A DNA stretch of 64,000 nt from Aldrovandia affinis. Taxonomy: Eukaryota > Chordata > Actinopteri > Notacanthiformes > Halosauridae. The notes below the pieces were generated by a model that saw nothing but the letters and a program-made list of their open reading frames with translations, was not told the DNA's origin and did not search any database. The stretch lies in the NCBI GenBank assembly GCA_029706075.1, contig JAINUG010000212.1, positions 1,102,011 through 1,166,010 on the forward strand, written 5' to 3'. The translations under genes and the position numbers were made by a program. Positions 37,255 to 49,446 of this stretch are shown in pieces. Numbering within the stretch: position 1 is the first letter of the stretch; every line of letters starts with the position of its first letter.

Positions 37255-37912
37255 TCAAATCAATGTTTGATTCGACTTCCCCTTCTACCTCCAGACACTC
37301 ATCACTCCCTACACCCCAGCTAGACCCCTCCGCTCCGCCTCCTCTGGCAAACTGACTGCCCCATCCCTCCGGGCGCCCGGCAGCCGCTCCTCGCGGTCTC
37401 GGCTCTTCTTTGTCCTGACCCCCCGGTGGTGGAACGATCTTCCGTATTCGGTCAGGACCGCAGAATCACTGGCCAAATTCCGCAAGAGACTCAGAACCCA
37501 CCTCACGCGTCACGTGACGTCCTCCTTGAAAGTATGTTTCTATTATAAGGATACACTGATACACTGATCACTTTGGCCAATCTTCCACAAGAGACAAAAA
37601 AACCCACATTTTCAGACTCCACTACCACTGAATTCTGTACATCTAGCCTATTGTCATCACCACTGCCTACATGTGTAATACTAGATTTTGTAATATGTAT
37701 CTATGTTGATGAAACCCCCCCAAAAATCTCTAACTTTTCCTTCCCAGTGTTACAGGTATGGTATGCAGCTGCCAACAATGATGTCTATTACTGTATTACT
37801 GCACTGATCTCTTGCACTAACAATGACTGATCTTACCATGCATAAATGCACATCTTGTAAGACGCTCTGGATAAGAGCATCTGCTAAATGCTTAAACTGT
37901 AAAATGTAAGTC
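37255..37912 (+). mobile_element. L2-like LINE, 3' end with polymerase C-terminus
   Basis: Frame reading LITPYTPARPLRSASSGKLT, then RLFFVLTPRWWNDLPYSV and ESLAKFRKRLRTHL is the typical C-terminal end of L2-clade polymerases. The 3' tail follows (GCAGCTGCCAACAATGATGT ... CACATCTTGTAAGACGCTCT). This copy identifies what the shorter tail fragments elsewhere belong to. Confidence 0.85.
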
Positions 37913-38179
37913 AAAAACCTGTACTGAGCTGTCGAATGGCATGGAATATTAAAAGAATATGTGATTGCATTGGTGAAACTTAATGTTAATGTAATTTTTG
38001 GGACAAATTGACATATTCATAAATTCACACATCAGGTTATGATGAATAATTCATATACTTATTAAATAAGGCTAAATGATAGATTTGGTAGATTTGGCTG
38101 TGAATGATACATTCCATGATTGCAACTCAACTATCAATTAACACAGCTAAAATGAAGGTATTTTCAAATATATAATATA

Positions 38180-38601
38180 TACAGGTAACTGCCAAAATAA
38201 AGGAAAGCACTTTATATGAGCAAATATATGGTTCTAGCAGCTCTGTTATTGTCCAGGATGGCAATGCCCCCATCCACAGGACAGGAGTGGTCACTGAATA
38301 GTTTGATGAACATGAAAACCATGTAAAAACCATATGTCAGTCACCTGATTCCAGTGAACACTTATGGGAGATTCTGGAGCGGTGCCTGAGAAAGCGTTCT
38401 CCACCATCATCAAAAAAACACCAAATGATAGAATATCTTGTGGAAGGGTTGTGCTGCATCCCTCCAGCAACAGAGTTCCAGACACTTGTAGAATATATGC
38501 CAAGGTGCACTGAAGCTGTTCTGGTGGCTCGTGTTGACCCAACGCTCTATTAAGACAATTTATGTTGGTGTTTCCTTTATTTTGGCAGTTACCTGCCTGT
38601 A
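38180..38601 (+). pseudogene. Tc1-like transposon (second family), non-autonomous
   Basis: Inverted ends carry AGGTAACTGCCAAAATAAAG on the left and the complement, CTTTATTTTGGCAGTTACCT, on the right; the right end has four extra bases. A degenerate transposase C-terminus reads DGNAPIHRTGVVTE, then EHLWEILERCLRKR and TEAVLVAR with several frame breaks. Related pieces lie at 41566 and 55397. Confidence 0.87.
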
Positions 38602-39760
38602 GCTCGTTAATATAAAGCTTTAAGAAATAAAATAACTGAGTTGCCTACCAAGGCCCTGCCATGCCCCCCCCTTCCTCAGGTTTACAGCCCACCAGCTGTC
38701 ACAGCTGGAACCATCAAATGTAAGAGCTAGCGAAGGCCAGATCCCCAGCGATACCAAATCCCAGTAGTATCTAGCTCCACAGTTGGGTCAGTCTTCTCAA
38801 ATATGCGTGCATAACTCCATATTAGATTACATCGAAACCCATACGACGACAAAAAAGGAACGCTTCAAATTGCTACCAGCGGAGAAAACACATTCTTGAT
38901 AAACGATGTCTGGGAGTCATTTGGTTTCCTCTTTATCCGACTTTAATGCACTCTTCCTATTACTGCTTTTAAAGGAATAATTGGTTCCCCAGCTGTTCCT
39001 CCCCCTCGCATGGGGCGACCGCCTCTCGCAGTCACTCTCTGAAATGCACCAGTAGTGTTTCTTAAGGCTGTTCATCCTCTGGTTTTTGTGAATTCACTTT
39101 GTGACCTCCCACAAAATGCACTCTTGTGGAATTCACAACACTGGAATCAATAAATCAATAATCACGCCTTCCCCTGTTTCAAATCGCCAGAAGTGAACAG
39201 GATCTTTTTCTTTCTTTTTTTTTGTTGTAGATTCCACAAGCGAAACTTTATTCTTGTCGTTCAGTTTGATGTATCTATGCGGGGCAGTAGTCTTTTTTGG
39301 AACTGGGAAATATTTTTATAACCTCGCACAATTTAATATTTTTTACGTCTTCCAGCTAAAATCAGATGGATTACAAGCACAATATTAGCACTGTGGTTTT
39401 CCCCCGAAAAAACCTGATCCACCAGGAGCAAAGCCTGCCCGTTGTGGATGATTTACACACCGACCCACGGGAGCCCCCAGGCACAGCTGGTTCTGGCCCG
39501 GCCCAGATGCGACGTGAAACATGGGATGCACTTCACTAAGATTCACCACTTTGGGGAAACCAGTGGTATAAAATATTGCCACATCCACATGTTCTACTAT
39601 TGTTGAATCGGTTTCACAGAATGTGTTAATTTAATATGTAGCCTGCAATATAAAAATTAATATATTACAATAAAACACTGCCTTCCTCTCACCCCAGGCT
39701 TCCTCTCTCCCTCTCTCTCCGATCCTTCATGGGCCAGGAGCAGTGCTGGAGCTCATGGGA
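38602..39760. other. No recognisable gene or repeat
   Basis: Unique-looking AT-rich sequence. Confidence 0.4.
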
Positions 39761-40195
39761 TACATTTTACATTTTAAGCATTTAGCAGACGCTCTTATCC
39801 AGAGCGACTTACAAGATGTGCATTAATCCATGGTAAGATCAATCATAGTTTGCGCAAGAGATCAGTGCAGTAATACAGCGATAGACATCATTGTAGGCAG
39901 CTGCATACCAGACCTGTAACACTGGGAAGGAAAAGGTTAGTAGATTTTTTTTTGTTTGTTTGATAAAGTTTTGTACAGAGTCAGTGGTAGTGGAGTCTGA
40001 AGAGATGGGTTTTGAGTCTCTTGCAGAAGATGGTCAGTGATTCTGGAGTGTGAGTGCAGAAGATCGTTCCACCACCGAGGGGTCAGGACAGAGAAGAGGC
40101 GAGGCCGCGAGTAGCGGTTGCCTGGGGCCCGGAGGGGGCCCAGACCAGCGGGAGATGAAAGGACCCACAGCCCAGGGATGGAAGTCCCCCCCTCG
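39760..40195 (-). mobile_element. L2-like LINE, 3' end with polymerase C-terminus
   Basis: Tail complement GCAGACGCTCTTATCCAGAG at the left; further right the - strand matches the polymerase end, with the complement of the WWN motif region near 40064-40075 (GTTCCACCACCG). Degenerate. Confidence 0.8.
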
Positions 40196-40359
40196 TTTCA
40201 GGGCCACCACCATTCCCCACTACTGGTTGGGGAAGGGGAAATTGGCCTTAATTAGTTCCATGGGTGCTGGATGGGGGTTGGTGTTTGGGGGTCGGGACAT
40301 AGCAGCATACATTGTGCACCTTTAGAGTGGCATGTTGGGGGCCTGTCAGGCATTGACTG

Positions 40360-40493
40360 TCAGACTGAGACCGGCAGTGACAAAGACGATGTACCGCCTC
40401 CTCCGATCCGCACTCACCAAGCCCGCGACCATAGCTCTGGCACTCCAGAGCCACTCCTATACGCAGCAAACTCATATTGTCTTCCCTCCACCC
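40360..40493 (-). mobile_element. SINE-B fragment
   Basis: ACTGAGACCGGCAGTGACAA, CCGCCTCCTCCGATCCGCAC and CCACTCCTATACGCAGCAAA; both the head and the tail are missing. Confidence 0.85.
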
Positions 40494-40499
40494 TCTGCA

Positions 40500-41560
40500 T
40501 CAGCATCTGCATGAGACATTCTCCAGCTGGCCCAAGGTTCAATCACGCTTACAGAGACAGCTCTGGTAAGGCAGTAAACACATGAGCACCACTGCCCCCC
40601 ACTGGCTGGGATGGGATGAGTCCTGTATCACAACACGGCGCAACATCTATTCCTGTTGAAAAAACCTCCTCCCTCCACCTGCAGAAATCCATTCAGGGTG
40701 ACCACGCTCAGACTTGTCTTTCCTGCAGGTATGTCTGACAGATCTTAGGCACGGTGGGTGTGGCACGGTTACTGTGTGTATGCACAAACCACCACAACAC
40801 AATGAAAAGCATGTCCCGTGAACTGAATGGCTCAGTGCAGTTCATTCAGCATTCTCACGAAAGCCAGCTGGGAGCGGACTGTGTCGATCGCCTTGATTCA
40901 CCCTGGATTTCAGAGAAACCTTTTCTCCTTTCTCTCCTAAGCTGTGTCTAAATACTGTGCATGGTCCTGCTGAAACCTGAACTGATACAAGGGAAATTAA
41001 AATATGCTCTTATGCTCTTTCAGAGAGTCCAGTGATAAGGGAGGAAGTGCTCATCATTACATTGAGCTGATGTGAGGTTTTTTGTGGGGTTTTTTACCTC
41101 TCAGGAGCAAATCCAAGAGCAGGGAAATATTAGATAACTAGCTAGCGTTTGTTTAACTTTAAGCGAGCATTATGGTAATGTTAAGAGGTAACCACTTTGG
41201 TTGGCTACTACTAGCTTGCTTGCTGCAATCAACCGGAGCTAAGTTAGCCGTAAGAAGGGGGTTTGTTGCCACTGTTTGTTCTGCACCTGACTGTTCAGAA
41301 CCACCTCGGTGCTGGTTGTAATTCTATTGACTTGGTGTCTCTGTCTTGGTATTAATTTGTTCAGTTGCAGGGAGAGTCAGATTGACCATTGGCAGCACAG
41401 TGTGAGTGTTGATCTTGATCTCGAAGCCCAACTTCTATACAGCCCAGCTATATTCACCTGCCCTGTGGAATTCCAGTTCCAGGAACTTATTACTACGCCC
41501 TTTAGGAAGTTAGCTTGCACACCGAAGATGGGTAGCCTCAAGAGCAGGTAGGGAGAGAGA
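40500..41560. other. No recognisable gene or repeat
   Basis: Unique-looking DNA without coding signal. Confidence 0.4.
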
Positions 41561-41565
41561 GTTGG

Positions 41566-41836
41566 GTGACGGTAGGGGCGCAAGAATGGTTAGATGAGCA
41601 TGAAAGCTATGTAAACCATATGCCATGGCCGTCTCAGTCACCAGATCTCAATCCAGTTGAACACTTATGGAAGATTCTGACTTCTTGTGGAAGAATGGTG
41701 TTGCATTCTTCCAAAAGAGTTCCAGACACTTGTAGAATCTATGCCAAAACATATTGAAGCTGTTCTGGTGGCTCATGATGGTCCAACGCCCTATTAAAAC
41801 ACTTTATGTTTGTGTTTCCTTTATTTTGTCAGAAAC
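41566..41836 (+). pseudogene. Tc1-like transposon fragment, 3' half
   Basis: Frame WLDEHESYVNHMPWPSQSPD then LNPVEHLWKIL is the last part of the DDE domain and includes the D34-D/E-type region. The 3' end resembles that at 38575 (TTTCCTTTATTTTGTCAG). The 5' half is absent. Confidence 0.85.
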
Positions 41837-41920
41837 GTGTCATGATACAGGCAACTTCAAACTTGTTTGATTATCAATCACAAAGCTCTTCATAGCAGAA
41901 ACACAGCGATTGCTTCAGAG

Positions 41921-42386
41921 CAGGGCTGGACTGGGACAAAAAATAGGCCCTGCCATTTGGCTCAGACCGGCCCATCACAATCGGTCGGACACCGCCCATC
42001 ACTACGACATCCTTGCAGTCTGTTCAATATGCATAATATTATGATGCATATCTACCATTCATCAAATCATCAGTGTCATGGACAGATCAAGTATACCAAT
42101 GCAAGTGTGGACCAGTGTACTCACTCACTGTTGACTTATTCCAAGGTGATGAGACGTGGCTGCTGAGCAAACAATACCCATACATGTGATTGGGCCGGCC
42201 CAGTGTCAGTATAGAAAATGAACCAATGGGCCGCTGTCCATTTTTTGTTGGCCGTTAGATGACAAAAAAATATATATATTTATATTTTTTTAAATTAAAA
42301 ATAATAATTATACCGGCCCTACCGGCCCAAAACTAGACCGGCCCACCGGGAATCGCCCGGTAGACTATATAGCCAGTCCAGCCCTG
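41921..42386. mobile_element. hAT-like non-autonomous DNA transposon
   Basis: Ends are CAGGGCTGGACTGG and its complement CCAGTCCAGCCCTG (14-bp perfect). They are flanked by 8-bp direct repeats, CTTCAGAG (41913-41920) and GTTCAGAG (42387-42394), with one mismatch; an 8-bp duplication is typical of hAT. The inside has CCGGCCCA words and an AT-rich patch, no transposase. Confidence 0.85.
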
Positions 42387-42394
42387 GTTCAGAG

Positions 42395-42984
42395 TTATTG
42401 GTAGCATATAGATGGTTATGACACCTCATTCACCATCACTATAAGGGAGTGTGATGCTCGAGAGTATGAAACAAAGCTGAAAATGTGTGTGGTGCACAGG
42501 TCTAAAATGTTGTGGTCCCAAAAGCAAATGTGTTTCCTTTATGTGAAACTGGGGCTGGAGAGCCAGTCCAAGGGAGAACAGCCTGGGGCCTTGGGGCTAG
42601 GACCCACCCTGGCCAAGGAATGACTCAGCGCCCGGCTACACCTTTACAAGCCCCCCACTGCTGGTTTCACACCTATAATGATAAACAGGGCCAGATGTGG
42701 TTCTCCCAGGCTCTCCTAACATCGAAACAGCTGACCGATGGATTAATTCCACGGGCGACAAACAACAAACACTATGAGCCTGCTGTGCATGACTTCATCT
42801 GCAACGTCCCCGAAGCAGCGCTGGAAAAATAAAGAGGAATAATATGTTTTCGTTTGTCTGTGGCGTTGGTGCCATTCTCTCTGAACAGGCTGCCACCCCT
42901 TGTGCCACCCCCATTTCCCTTCATTCACAGCTGAATGTGCTTCTCACAGTCTACAAGGATGGACAAGAAGGAAACAAGTACATT
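42395..42984. other. No recognisable gene or repeat
   Basis: The frame at 42512-42832 has no family resemblance. Confidence 0.4.
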
Positions 42985-43360
42985 TACATTCACATTTTGG
43001 CATTTAGCAGACGCTCTTATCCAGAGCAACTTACAACATGTGCATTAATACATGGTAAGATCAATCATAGTCCATGCAAGAGATCAGTGCAGTGACCCAG
43101 TAATAGACATAATCGTTGGCAGCTGCATACTGTACCTGTAACACAGAGAAGAAAAAGTTATTCGATAAAAAAAAATGTTTTTGTCATCAACATAGATACA
43201 TATTACAAAATGCAGTATTAAATATGAAAGCAGTGGTGATGACAATTAGTTAAAATGTACAGAGTCAGTGGCAGTGGAGTTAGTGGTAGTGGAGTCAGTG
43301 GTAGTGGGTAGTGGAGTGGAGTGGCAGTGGAGGCTTATAATAGAAACATACTTTAACACC
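42985..43360 (-). mobile_element. L2-like LINE 3' end
   Basis: GCAGACGCTCTTATCCAGAG, GACATAATCGTTGGCAGCTG, then less conserved sequence up to ATAATAGAAACATACTTT, which matches the complement of 37531-37548. A small GTCAGTGGTAGTGGA tandem lies at 43262-43330. Confidence 0.78.
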
Positions 43361-43697
43361 CCACATCCAGGATGCATTCAATCATAAATCTTTGTTCCGG
43401 GTGGATGAGGTCCCCTGTTACATCATACATTGGTACTGCTATAGGGGAACACAGATGACATGATATGTTATTTTAGGATGGGCCTTCAAGAGAGCACTAT
43501 GCATGGTGACCTTTAGAACCATGCTTCTTAAACATTTTGATGACATCACTTAGCTATCGGATTGCATCATCGCTTTCATCATTTAACCAGAGATATCTGG
43601 ACAGATGTTCTCTCAAAAAAAACTTTTTATTTGCATTTATTATTTTTATTATTATTTACTTATTATTTATTTTTTTATTTATAGTTATCTAATTTAT

Positions 43698-44052
43698 TTC
43701 CCCCCATTTTTTCTACCAATTTGGTTGCCAATTATACCCTCTATGTATCTAAATTCTCCCTCCCCCACGAGTCCACCGCCTGTCCTCCGGGTAACAAGCC
43801 AATTTTTCCCAGGCCGATAGATCCACCTCCTCCGAGATGGAACCTGACCACGGACGCCCTTCCTGCTCCTCGACGAACTCGTGCTGGCTCACCCTCCCCC
43901 TGGGGCAAATGCTGCCCCCGATCGGGGCTGATGGCCAGGGCCGGTCTGGCAGAGACTGGTTTCGAACCGCGTCCCTGACAGGCAGCGCACACCGTATCGG
44001 ACCAGCCACTCCTCCAGTGCGTAGTTAGACCGCTACGCTATCCACCGCCCCC
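43698..44052 (-). mobile_element. SINE-A, divergent subfamily
   Basis: The A-box and B-box half is normal (TTTCGAACCGCGTCCCTGAC), but the tail half has AGGCCGATAGATCCACCTCC and CCTGTCCTCCGGGTAACAAG in place of the usual sequence. Confidence 0.88.
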
Positions 44053-44054
44053 GC

Positions 44055-44740
44055 AATTATTTTTGTATTCTCCATTTTGATTTGCCCCCAATGAGAATGG
44101 TGAGCCTGTCTAACAACATGCCTCCTTTGGCAGGGCCTGGGCACTAGCATGGGCATGCTCCACCGTCACGTAAGGACTCCCAGCCACTGTCAGCACTGAC
44201 ATGGCCACAATGTGATTCTGGATTTGTACCAGTTGGATATGCCACTGGAGAGCTAGTAAAATGACCCATTAATGTGCATATATTTGGGTAAATGTAATGT
44301 AATGTAGGTAGGGCATGGTGTTGGCAATGCTTAGGTTGTGGGTTCTGGAAAATGTACTGGAAAATGCATTCACTGTAAGTTGCTTTGTATAGAAGCGTCT
44401 TCTAAATAGCATATATATATATATATATACATACATATAACTGACTCATTACGGGTCCTTCAAAAGAAAATCTGAATGACCATGTCTCTGTGTGATCTTC
44501 TGTCATCCGGTCTAAGAAATGACACTTAGCATAAGAGAAACACCAAATTCAAAAGACCACCATGAATTTGACACCTGATACAATGCTGTTTGGAGCACAA
44601 ATACCTTTCTACAGCTGCGTATGTAGGTGTTACTTAAAGAGCTGCAATTATTTGACTTGTCGCAAAAGTGGTTCAGCAGAATCATGGTGAGAAACTGTGA
44701 TGAGAGGTCACTGTCTCTTTAAAGTTTAAATAAATAAATA
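44055..44740. other. No gene; (AT)n run at 44410-44428
   Basis: 44270-44410 has weak similarity to the SINE-C tail (AAGTTGCTTTGTATAGAAGC). Nothing else is recognised. Confidence 0.4.
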
Positions 44741-44914
44741 TAAATCTACTAACCTTTTCCTTCCCTGTGTAACAGGTACGGTATGCAGCTGCCAACAATG
44801 ATGCCTATTACTGTATTACTGCACTGATCTTTGCATGAACAATGATTGATCTTGCCATGTATTTTATGCACATCTTGTAAGTCTCTCTGGCTAAGAGCAT
44901 CTGCTAAATGCTTT
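44740..44914 (+). mobile_element. L2-like LINE 3' tail
   Basis: GCAGCTGCCAACAATGATGC, TATTACTGTATTACTGCACT, CACATCTTGTAAGTCTCTCT. Confidence 0.82.
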
Positions 44915-45640
44915 TTTGTGTATTTTATTCTTTTACGGCACGTTATTATTTATTTCCCATTTCCGCCTCTATTCTGTCGACGCAGTGATAAGCCTCTCTT
45001 GTTGTTTCAGACCCCGAGCACTTTCAGTGAATCATTCTCCATATGTTTTACGCATACGGCCATCTTTCTGTGAGACAGGAGGTCAGATAAAAGTCCTTTG
45101 CAATGGGAGCGTGTGTGTGTGTGTGGGGGGGGTTGTTATGTCAGGCCATGCGTTGCACCCCCCCCGCCTTCTGCCCCTGATTTCCCAGCAGGCTTTGCTC
45201 TATCACTGTTATTAAGGAATAACATTCCACTGGCCTGCTCTGTCTAGGCATAGCCTTCACTCTGGACATGTGAAAAGCATTAAGCCCTACGAATGAGCCG
45301 AAAGGGGGTGCTTTAATGAAAATGTGATACATTATTTGGACCTAGAGCGTCTTATATTTCAACACTTTTGGTGAGTTGTGGCCTGACCTCACTGTGCATC
45401 CTCCTCCAGTGCGCAGCGCGGGAAATTAGGCCCACGTTCCCTTAATTAGCGAGGCGGGACGATGGCCCCTCCTCCACAGAGATCGGGTTCCTATAGCGAA
45501 TAGATCGTGCCACACGACGTGGACATCCTCAGATCGCCCTGCCTGTGAGTGAACCACTGCTCAAACTCAAACTCAAACAACAACAAACTCAAACTCCGAC
45601 CCCTAAACTGCACATCATCAGACCCCTGGTGTACCTAGTA
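44915..45640. other. No recognisable gene or repeat
   Basis: Mixed composition; short (GT)n at 45110. Confidence 0.4.
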
Positions 45641-45705
45641 TCACAGATGTAACAATAAAGAAATCTGAATCTGAATCTGAATCTGAATCTGAATCTGAAT
45701 CTAAA
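45640..45705 (+). mobile_element. LINE 3' terminus with (TGAATC)n tail
   Basis: ATGTAACAATAAAGAAATCT followed by six GAATCT repeats fits the end of a non-LTR element. Confidence 0.5.
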
Positions 45706-45906
45706 GTCTCCTTCAGACATCTCCCACCTCTCACTTTAAATCATAATAATGACCCTTAATAATAATAATAATAATAATGATGCATTTTATTTATGTAGCG
45801 CTATTCAGTAACCCAAAGAGAATTGAAGGAAAAACAGATATACGAGCACAAAAACATGTGACAACAGTGGAGTATAACATGAGGCAGGCAGGAGCCAACA
45901 TAGGGC

Positions 45907-46156
45907 TGGGCGGGGGATAGCGTAGCGGTCTAACGCACCGTATCTTGGCTGGTCCGATACGGTGTGCGCTGCCTATCAGGGACACGGTTCGAAACCCGTC
46001 TCTACCAGACGGCCCTGGCCATCAGCCCCGATCGGGGGCGACGTTTGGCTGTCCACCCCAGGGGGCGAATTCCATCTCGAAGGAAGCGGTGTTAGCTACC
46101 CTCAGAGAATTAGCTTACCTCCTAGAGACGAGCGGCAGACCCGTGTGGGGAGGGTA
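45907..46156 (+). mobile_element. SINE-A, internally deleted
   Basis: GGGGGATAGCGTAGCGGTCT, B box GGTTCGAAACC, GACGTTTGGCTGTCCACCCC. About 75 bp after CCCCAGGGGG is missing, and the tail is lost after GTGTGGGGAGGGT. Confidence 0.9.
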
Positions 46157-46159
46157 GCG

Positions 46160-47150
46160 CTGCCCCCGAGGTTTATTGTTTTAACCCGAGGAAAATAAAC
46201 TCTTCGTTGCAATCAAGGGGCCAGCCCCCCTGTGAATTTCACTGGCCTGCTATATGTGGTCCCAGTGAGGCCTGGTGTTCATAACATGCATGAATGGCAG
46301 ATTTATTTTGTTTTTGGTTTTTTTTGCATGTTTGTTGACGAATAGAAAGGCACCCAATGGTGTTTGAAGGTGGAGCATTTTGTGTTGAAGATGCTCCCTC
46401 CTTCCCAGCTAAGCTGTTATGTTCAGTGTTCTGTGACAATAAACAGAGCAGGATTATGGGGCTTGACTCTGAGCATGGGCCTTTAACTTTTAAGAAAATA
46501 AATTATTTAAAGTTTTTAAATTCCTCCTCTGCTGTATCATACAGGCCAAATGTCATGAACAGCCTCACTGAAATATGCCATTTAGCAGAGGCTTTTATCC
46601 AAAGTGACTTACAGCAGTGAACGCATACATTTTTCAGTATATGTGGTCCCAATGGGAATTAAACCACGATTGAATTTATTAAATGTACAAAATAATATGA
46701 CAGAGAAAAGTTGAACTGTAAGAAAATGAGCCTGCATGTTAAGAAACCTCTCCTAATGTGTATTCCTTTATTTGGTCTTAAAACAAATAAAGTACATTTA
46801 CACAGAACAACTGATTGTGCCAAATGTGTCCACGGGTTCTCTGCACAGATTAAAGGATAATGTGCTTCAGTACAAAGTATCACAAAAATTATCACAGCCC
46901 GAAATGACACATTTACTGTATGCATCATTGGCTGTAACAAAATTAATTAATTCACTCATTCATTCATTCATTCTTTATGCCATTTTTAAAGGATCTCTTA
47001 ATGAAAACATGTTATCAAGTAAATAAACAGTATTTAAACAATATTAAAACAGTAAATAACAATGCCGGCATCGTAAAGGAAAAACCCTGTGCCGAGATGT
47101 GGGCGTGGACAAATCACCTGAGGGAAACGCAGATACAGGGAGACAAGGAA
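46160..47150. other. No gene; SINE tail fragment and (ATTC)n
   Basis: 46568-46670 is a reverse-strand SINE-like piece (TTTAGCAGAGGCTTTTATCC ... GGGAATTAAACCACGATT). An ATTC microsatellite lies at 46953-46976. Confidence 0.5.
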
Positions 47151-47155
47151 ACTGT

Positions 47156-47398
47156 GGCTGGCAGTGCAGTGTAATAGTTAGGGAGCTAGGTTTGTAATTT
47201 AGAGGTTGTAGGTTCAATTCCCAGGTAGGGGCACTGCCGTTGTACCCTTGAGCTAAAGGTACTTAACCTGGATTGCTTCAGTAAAATATCCAGCTGTATA
47301 AATGATAAATTGTATGTAAAGAAATGTAAACTGTGTAAGTCGCTCTGGATAAGAGCGTCTGCTAAACGCCTAAAATGTCAAATGTAATGCAAATGTAA
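47156..47398 (+). mobile_element. SINE-C, full length
   Basis: Head GTGTAATAGTTAGGGAGCTA then TTGTAATTTAGAGGTTGTAG and B-box-like GGTTCAATTCCC; body CAGTAAAATATCCAGCTGTA; tail CGCTCTGGATAAGAGCGTCT and TGTAA repeats. Confidence 0.9.
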
Positions 47399-47647
47399 GA
47401 ACATAAAACACAGAGTGGAAACACAAGTCGGAGAGAAATGTGAGTTCTGCTCAATAGGGCCGTTGCCCCTTTAAGATGTTTAAGATGTTTCCCTCTCTGA
47501 CTCCCTTCTCTGTGAACAGCATCAGGTCCAGTCCCAGAAGATTCACTGGCGTGGGCAGTCCAGGTTCGGGGGGGCCGGGCGATGCACTGCTGTGGCCAGT
47601 GTCCCAGTCAGAGTCGACATTAAAGCTGGCGCAGGAATCTGTGTCGG

Positions 47648-47859
<212 letters not shown>

Positions 47860-47860
<1 letters not shown>

Positions 47861-48165
47861 GGGAAGCTTTTGCCATTAACCTCAGGAGTGTGTAGGCTCT
47901 TCTCCGTAAGACTCTGCGTGCCCTGCCTGTAATGCAGTGCCTTCTGATTACTCGATGGGAGACAGCTGGATGATTGAGGGTCTCCCTGGTTCAGCACCGG
48001 ACAGCTTCCCCGTTTGGGTCCGTGGTTTCCCTCTGCTGTGCTGTTTCGGTTCTGGAGGGCCACCCACCCCCGTGCCACACCTTGTATTTCCATTTTTGCT
48101 CATTTTAAGTTGTCTTAATTTCACCCTCCCTTCATCCCGGCACTCATACCTCCCTTCAGCCTGTG
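47860..48165. other. No recognisable gene or repeat
   Basis: Possibly an older SINE body; I cannot align it with confidence. Confidence 0.3.
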
Positions 48166-48167
48166 AG

Positions 48168-48290
48168 TTGGGTCACTGCCGGTCTCAGGGCTACGGCAGC
48201 GAACTCACAATACGAGCGGGGGATTGACTTGAAAAAGAGAGGGTGTAATTGACTACTAAAATGGGATAAAATGAGAAACAAACTCAAAAG
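48168..48290 (+). mobile_element. SINE-B tail fragment
   Basis: GTCACTGCCGGTCTCAGGGC, AACTCACAATACGAGCGGGG, then GAGGGTGTAATTGACTACTA and an A-rich end. Confidence 0.85.
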
Positions 48291-48885
48291 AAAAAAAAGA
48301 GTAACATACAGTCCGTTGAGCACTGCACTTTAACTTGCTGCTGCCTCGGTTAATATGTTAAAGTATCTGGAAGCCGTGTTAACCTGTGCCTATTGCATGA
48401 GCAGATGCTGGTATTGAAGAAAAGAATAATGACCATGCAGGACAGCCTGGCCTTCTCATTGACCTGCAATAAGTTCAGATTTCATCACAAAACCAGACAC
48501 ATTAAATTGGTACATTCGGGGCAAAGCGGGCGGTAACTGGTTGTTGCGGCTTTAACATCTAACGGATGTACGGCGGCGGTCGGGCTCGTAAAGCTCGCCT
48601 TAAAGACCGCGCCAGGGCAGCACATCTGTGACATTCATAAAAGACTAAACTGATGGAGCAGCCGGCCTCTTGGTCCCTCAGTATAAACCCTGGGGTCTAG
48701 GCCATGCCTGCAGGAAGCTGGGTCACTCTGAAGAATGTTGGGGTTTAATAAAAAAAAGCCTGAGACACAAACAGCAGAAATATCTCAGCGCACAAGATGG
48801 ACTTCATCGCTGAGCTACTGTAGGTGTAGAGTTTATCTTGGCCTCCACAGATAGCAAATATTCTCATATATTATAATATATACTG
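48290..48885. other. No recognisable gene or repeat
   Basis: Unique-looking DNA. Confidence 0.4.
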
Positions 48886-48887
48886 TA

Positions 48888-49415
48888 GTGCCACCTGGGG
48901 TGGGGTGACACTCCAGGACCTTTTCAGAGGGTGTAGGCACTTGAACAATCCTGAGGAGGCAACAAACAATAATCAAAACAAAACAATAATTTTGTGAAAC
49001 TAATTATTGACAAAAAAAACTCATAAAAGGGTGGGGTAATCAGTCCACAATCCTTCTCTTTGCCTTTGTTCATGATCCACTGTCAAAATCCAATTCGGTT
49101 CCGCTAACAATCCAAAGGTCATTACAGAAAACGGTCCTCAAATCCAAGTCAAACACAAACAGCAATCCAAAAACAACTCTCTTAAACTCCACCCTAGTCC
49201 ACCACCCAATGTAACAACAAAAAACGGTCATTTATGCGTTTCCAAACTGCTATCAGCTGCCAGCAGTCTTCATGACCCTAACATGCTTCAGCTGGCTGTC
49301 AGGTGGGGGGACTACAGGCTGCTGGGAACTGTAGTCCTTTTTCCTCCAGTGGCTTCCAATAATTAAAGGGCCAGGCAGCAATTTTCCTGTGCAGCCCCTT
49401 GGGATGCCACTAGAT
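48888..49415. mobile_element. Possible old transposable element with short inverted ends
   Basis: The left end TAGTGCCACCTGGGG and the complement of the right end, TAGTGGCATCCCAAGGGG, are similar. The inside is AT-rich with CAATCC words and ACTACAGGCTGCTGGGAACT. It could instead be a solo LTR; class unresolved. Confidence 0.4.
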
Positions 49416-49446
49416 ATATATATATATATATTATATATATATATAG

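Noticed and set aside
40050-40325. 91-codon frame with Gly-rich start
   Set aside because: Overlaps a reverse-strand LINE end; wrong strand for the element and no domain.
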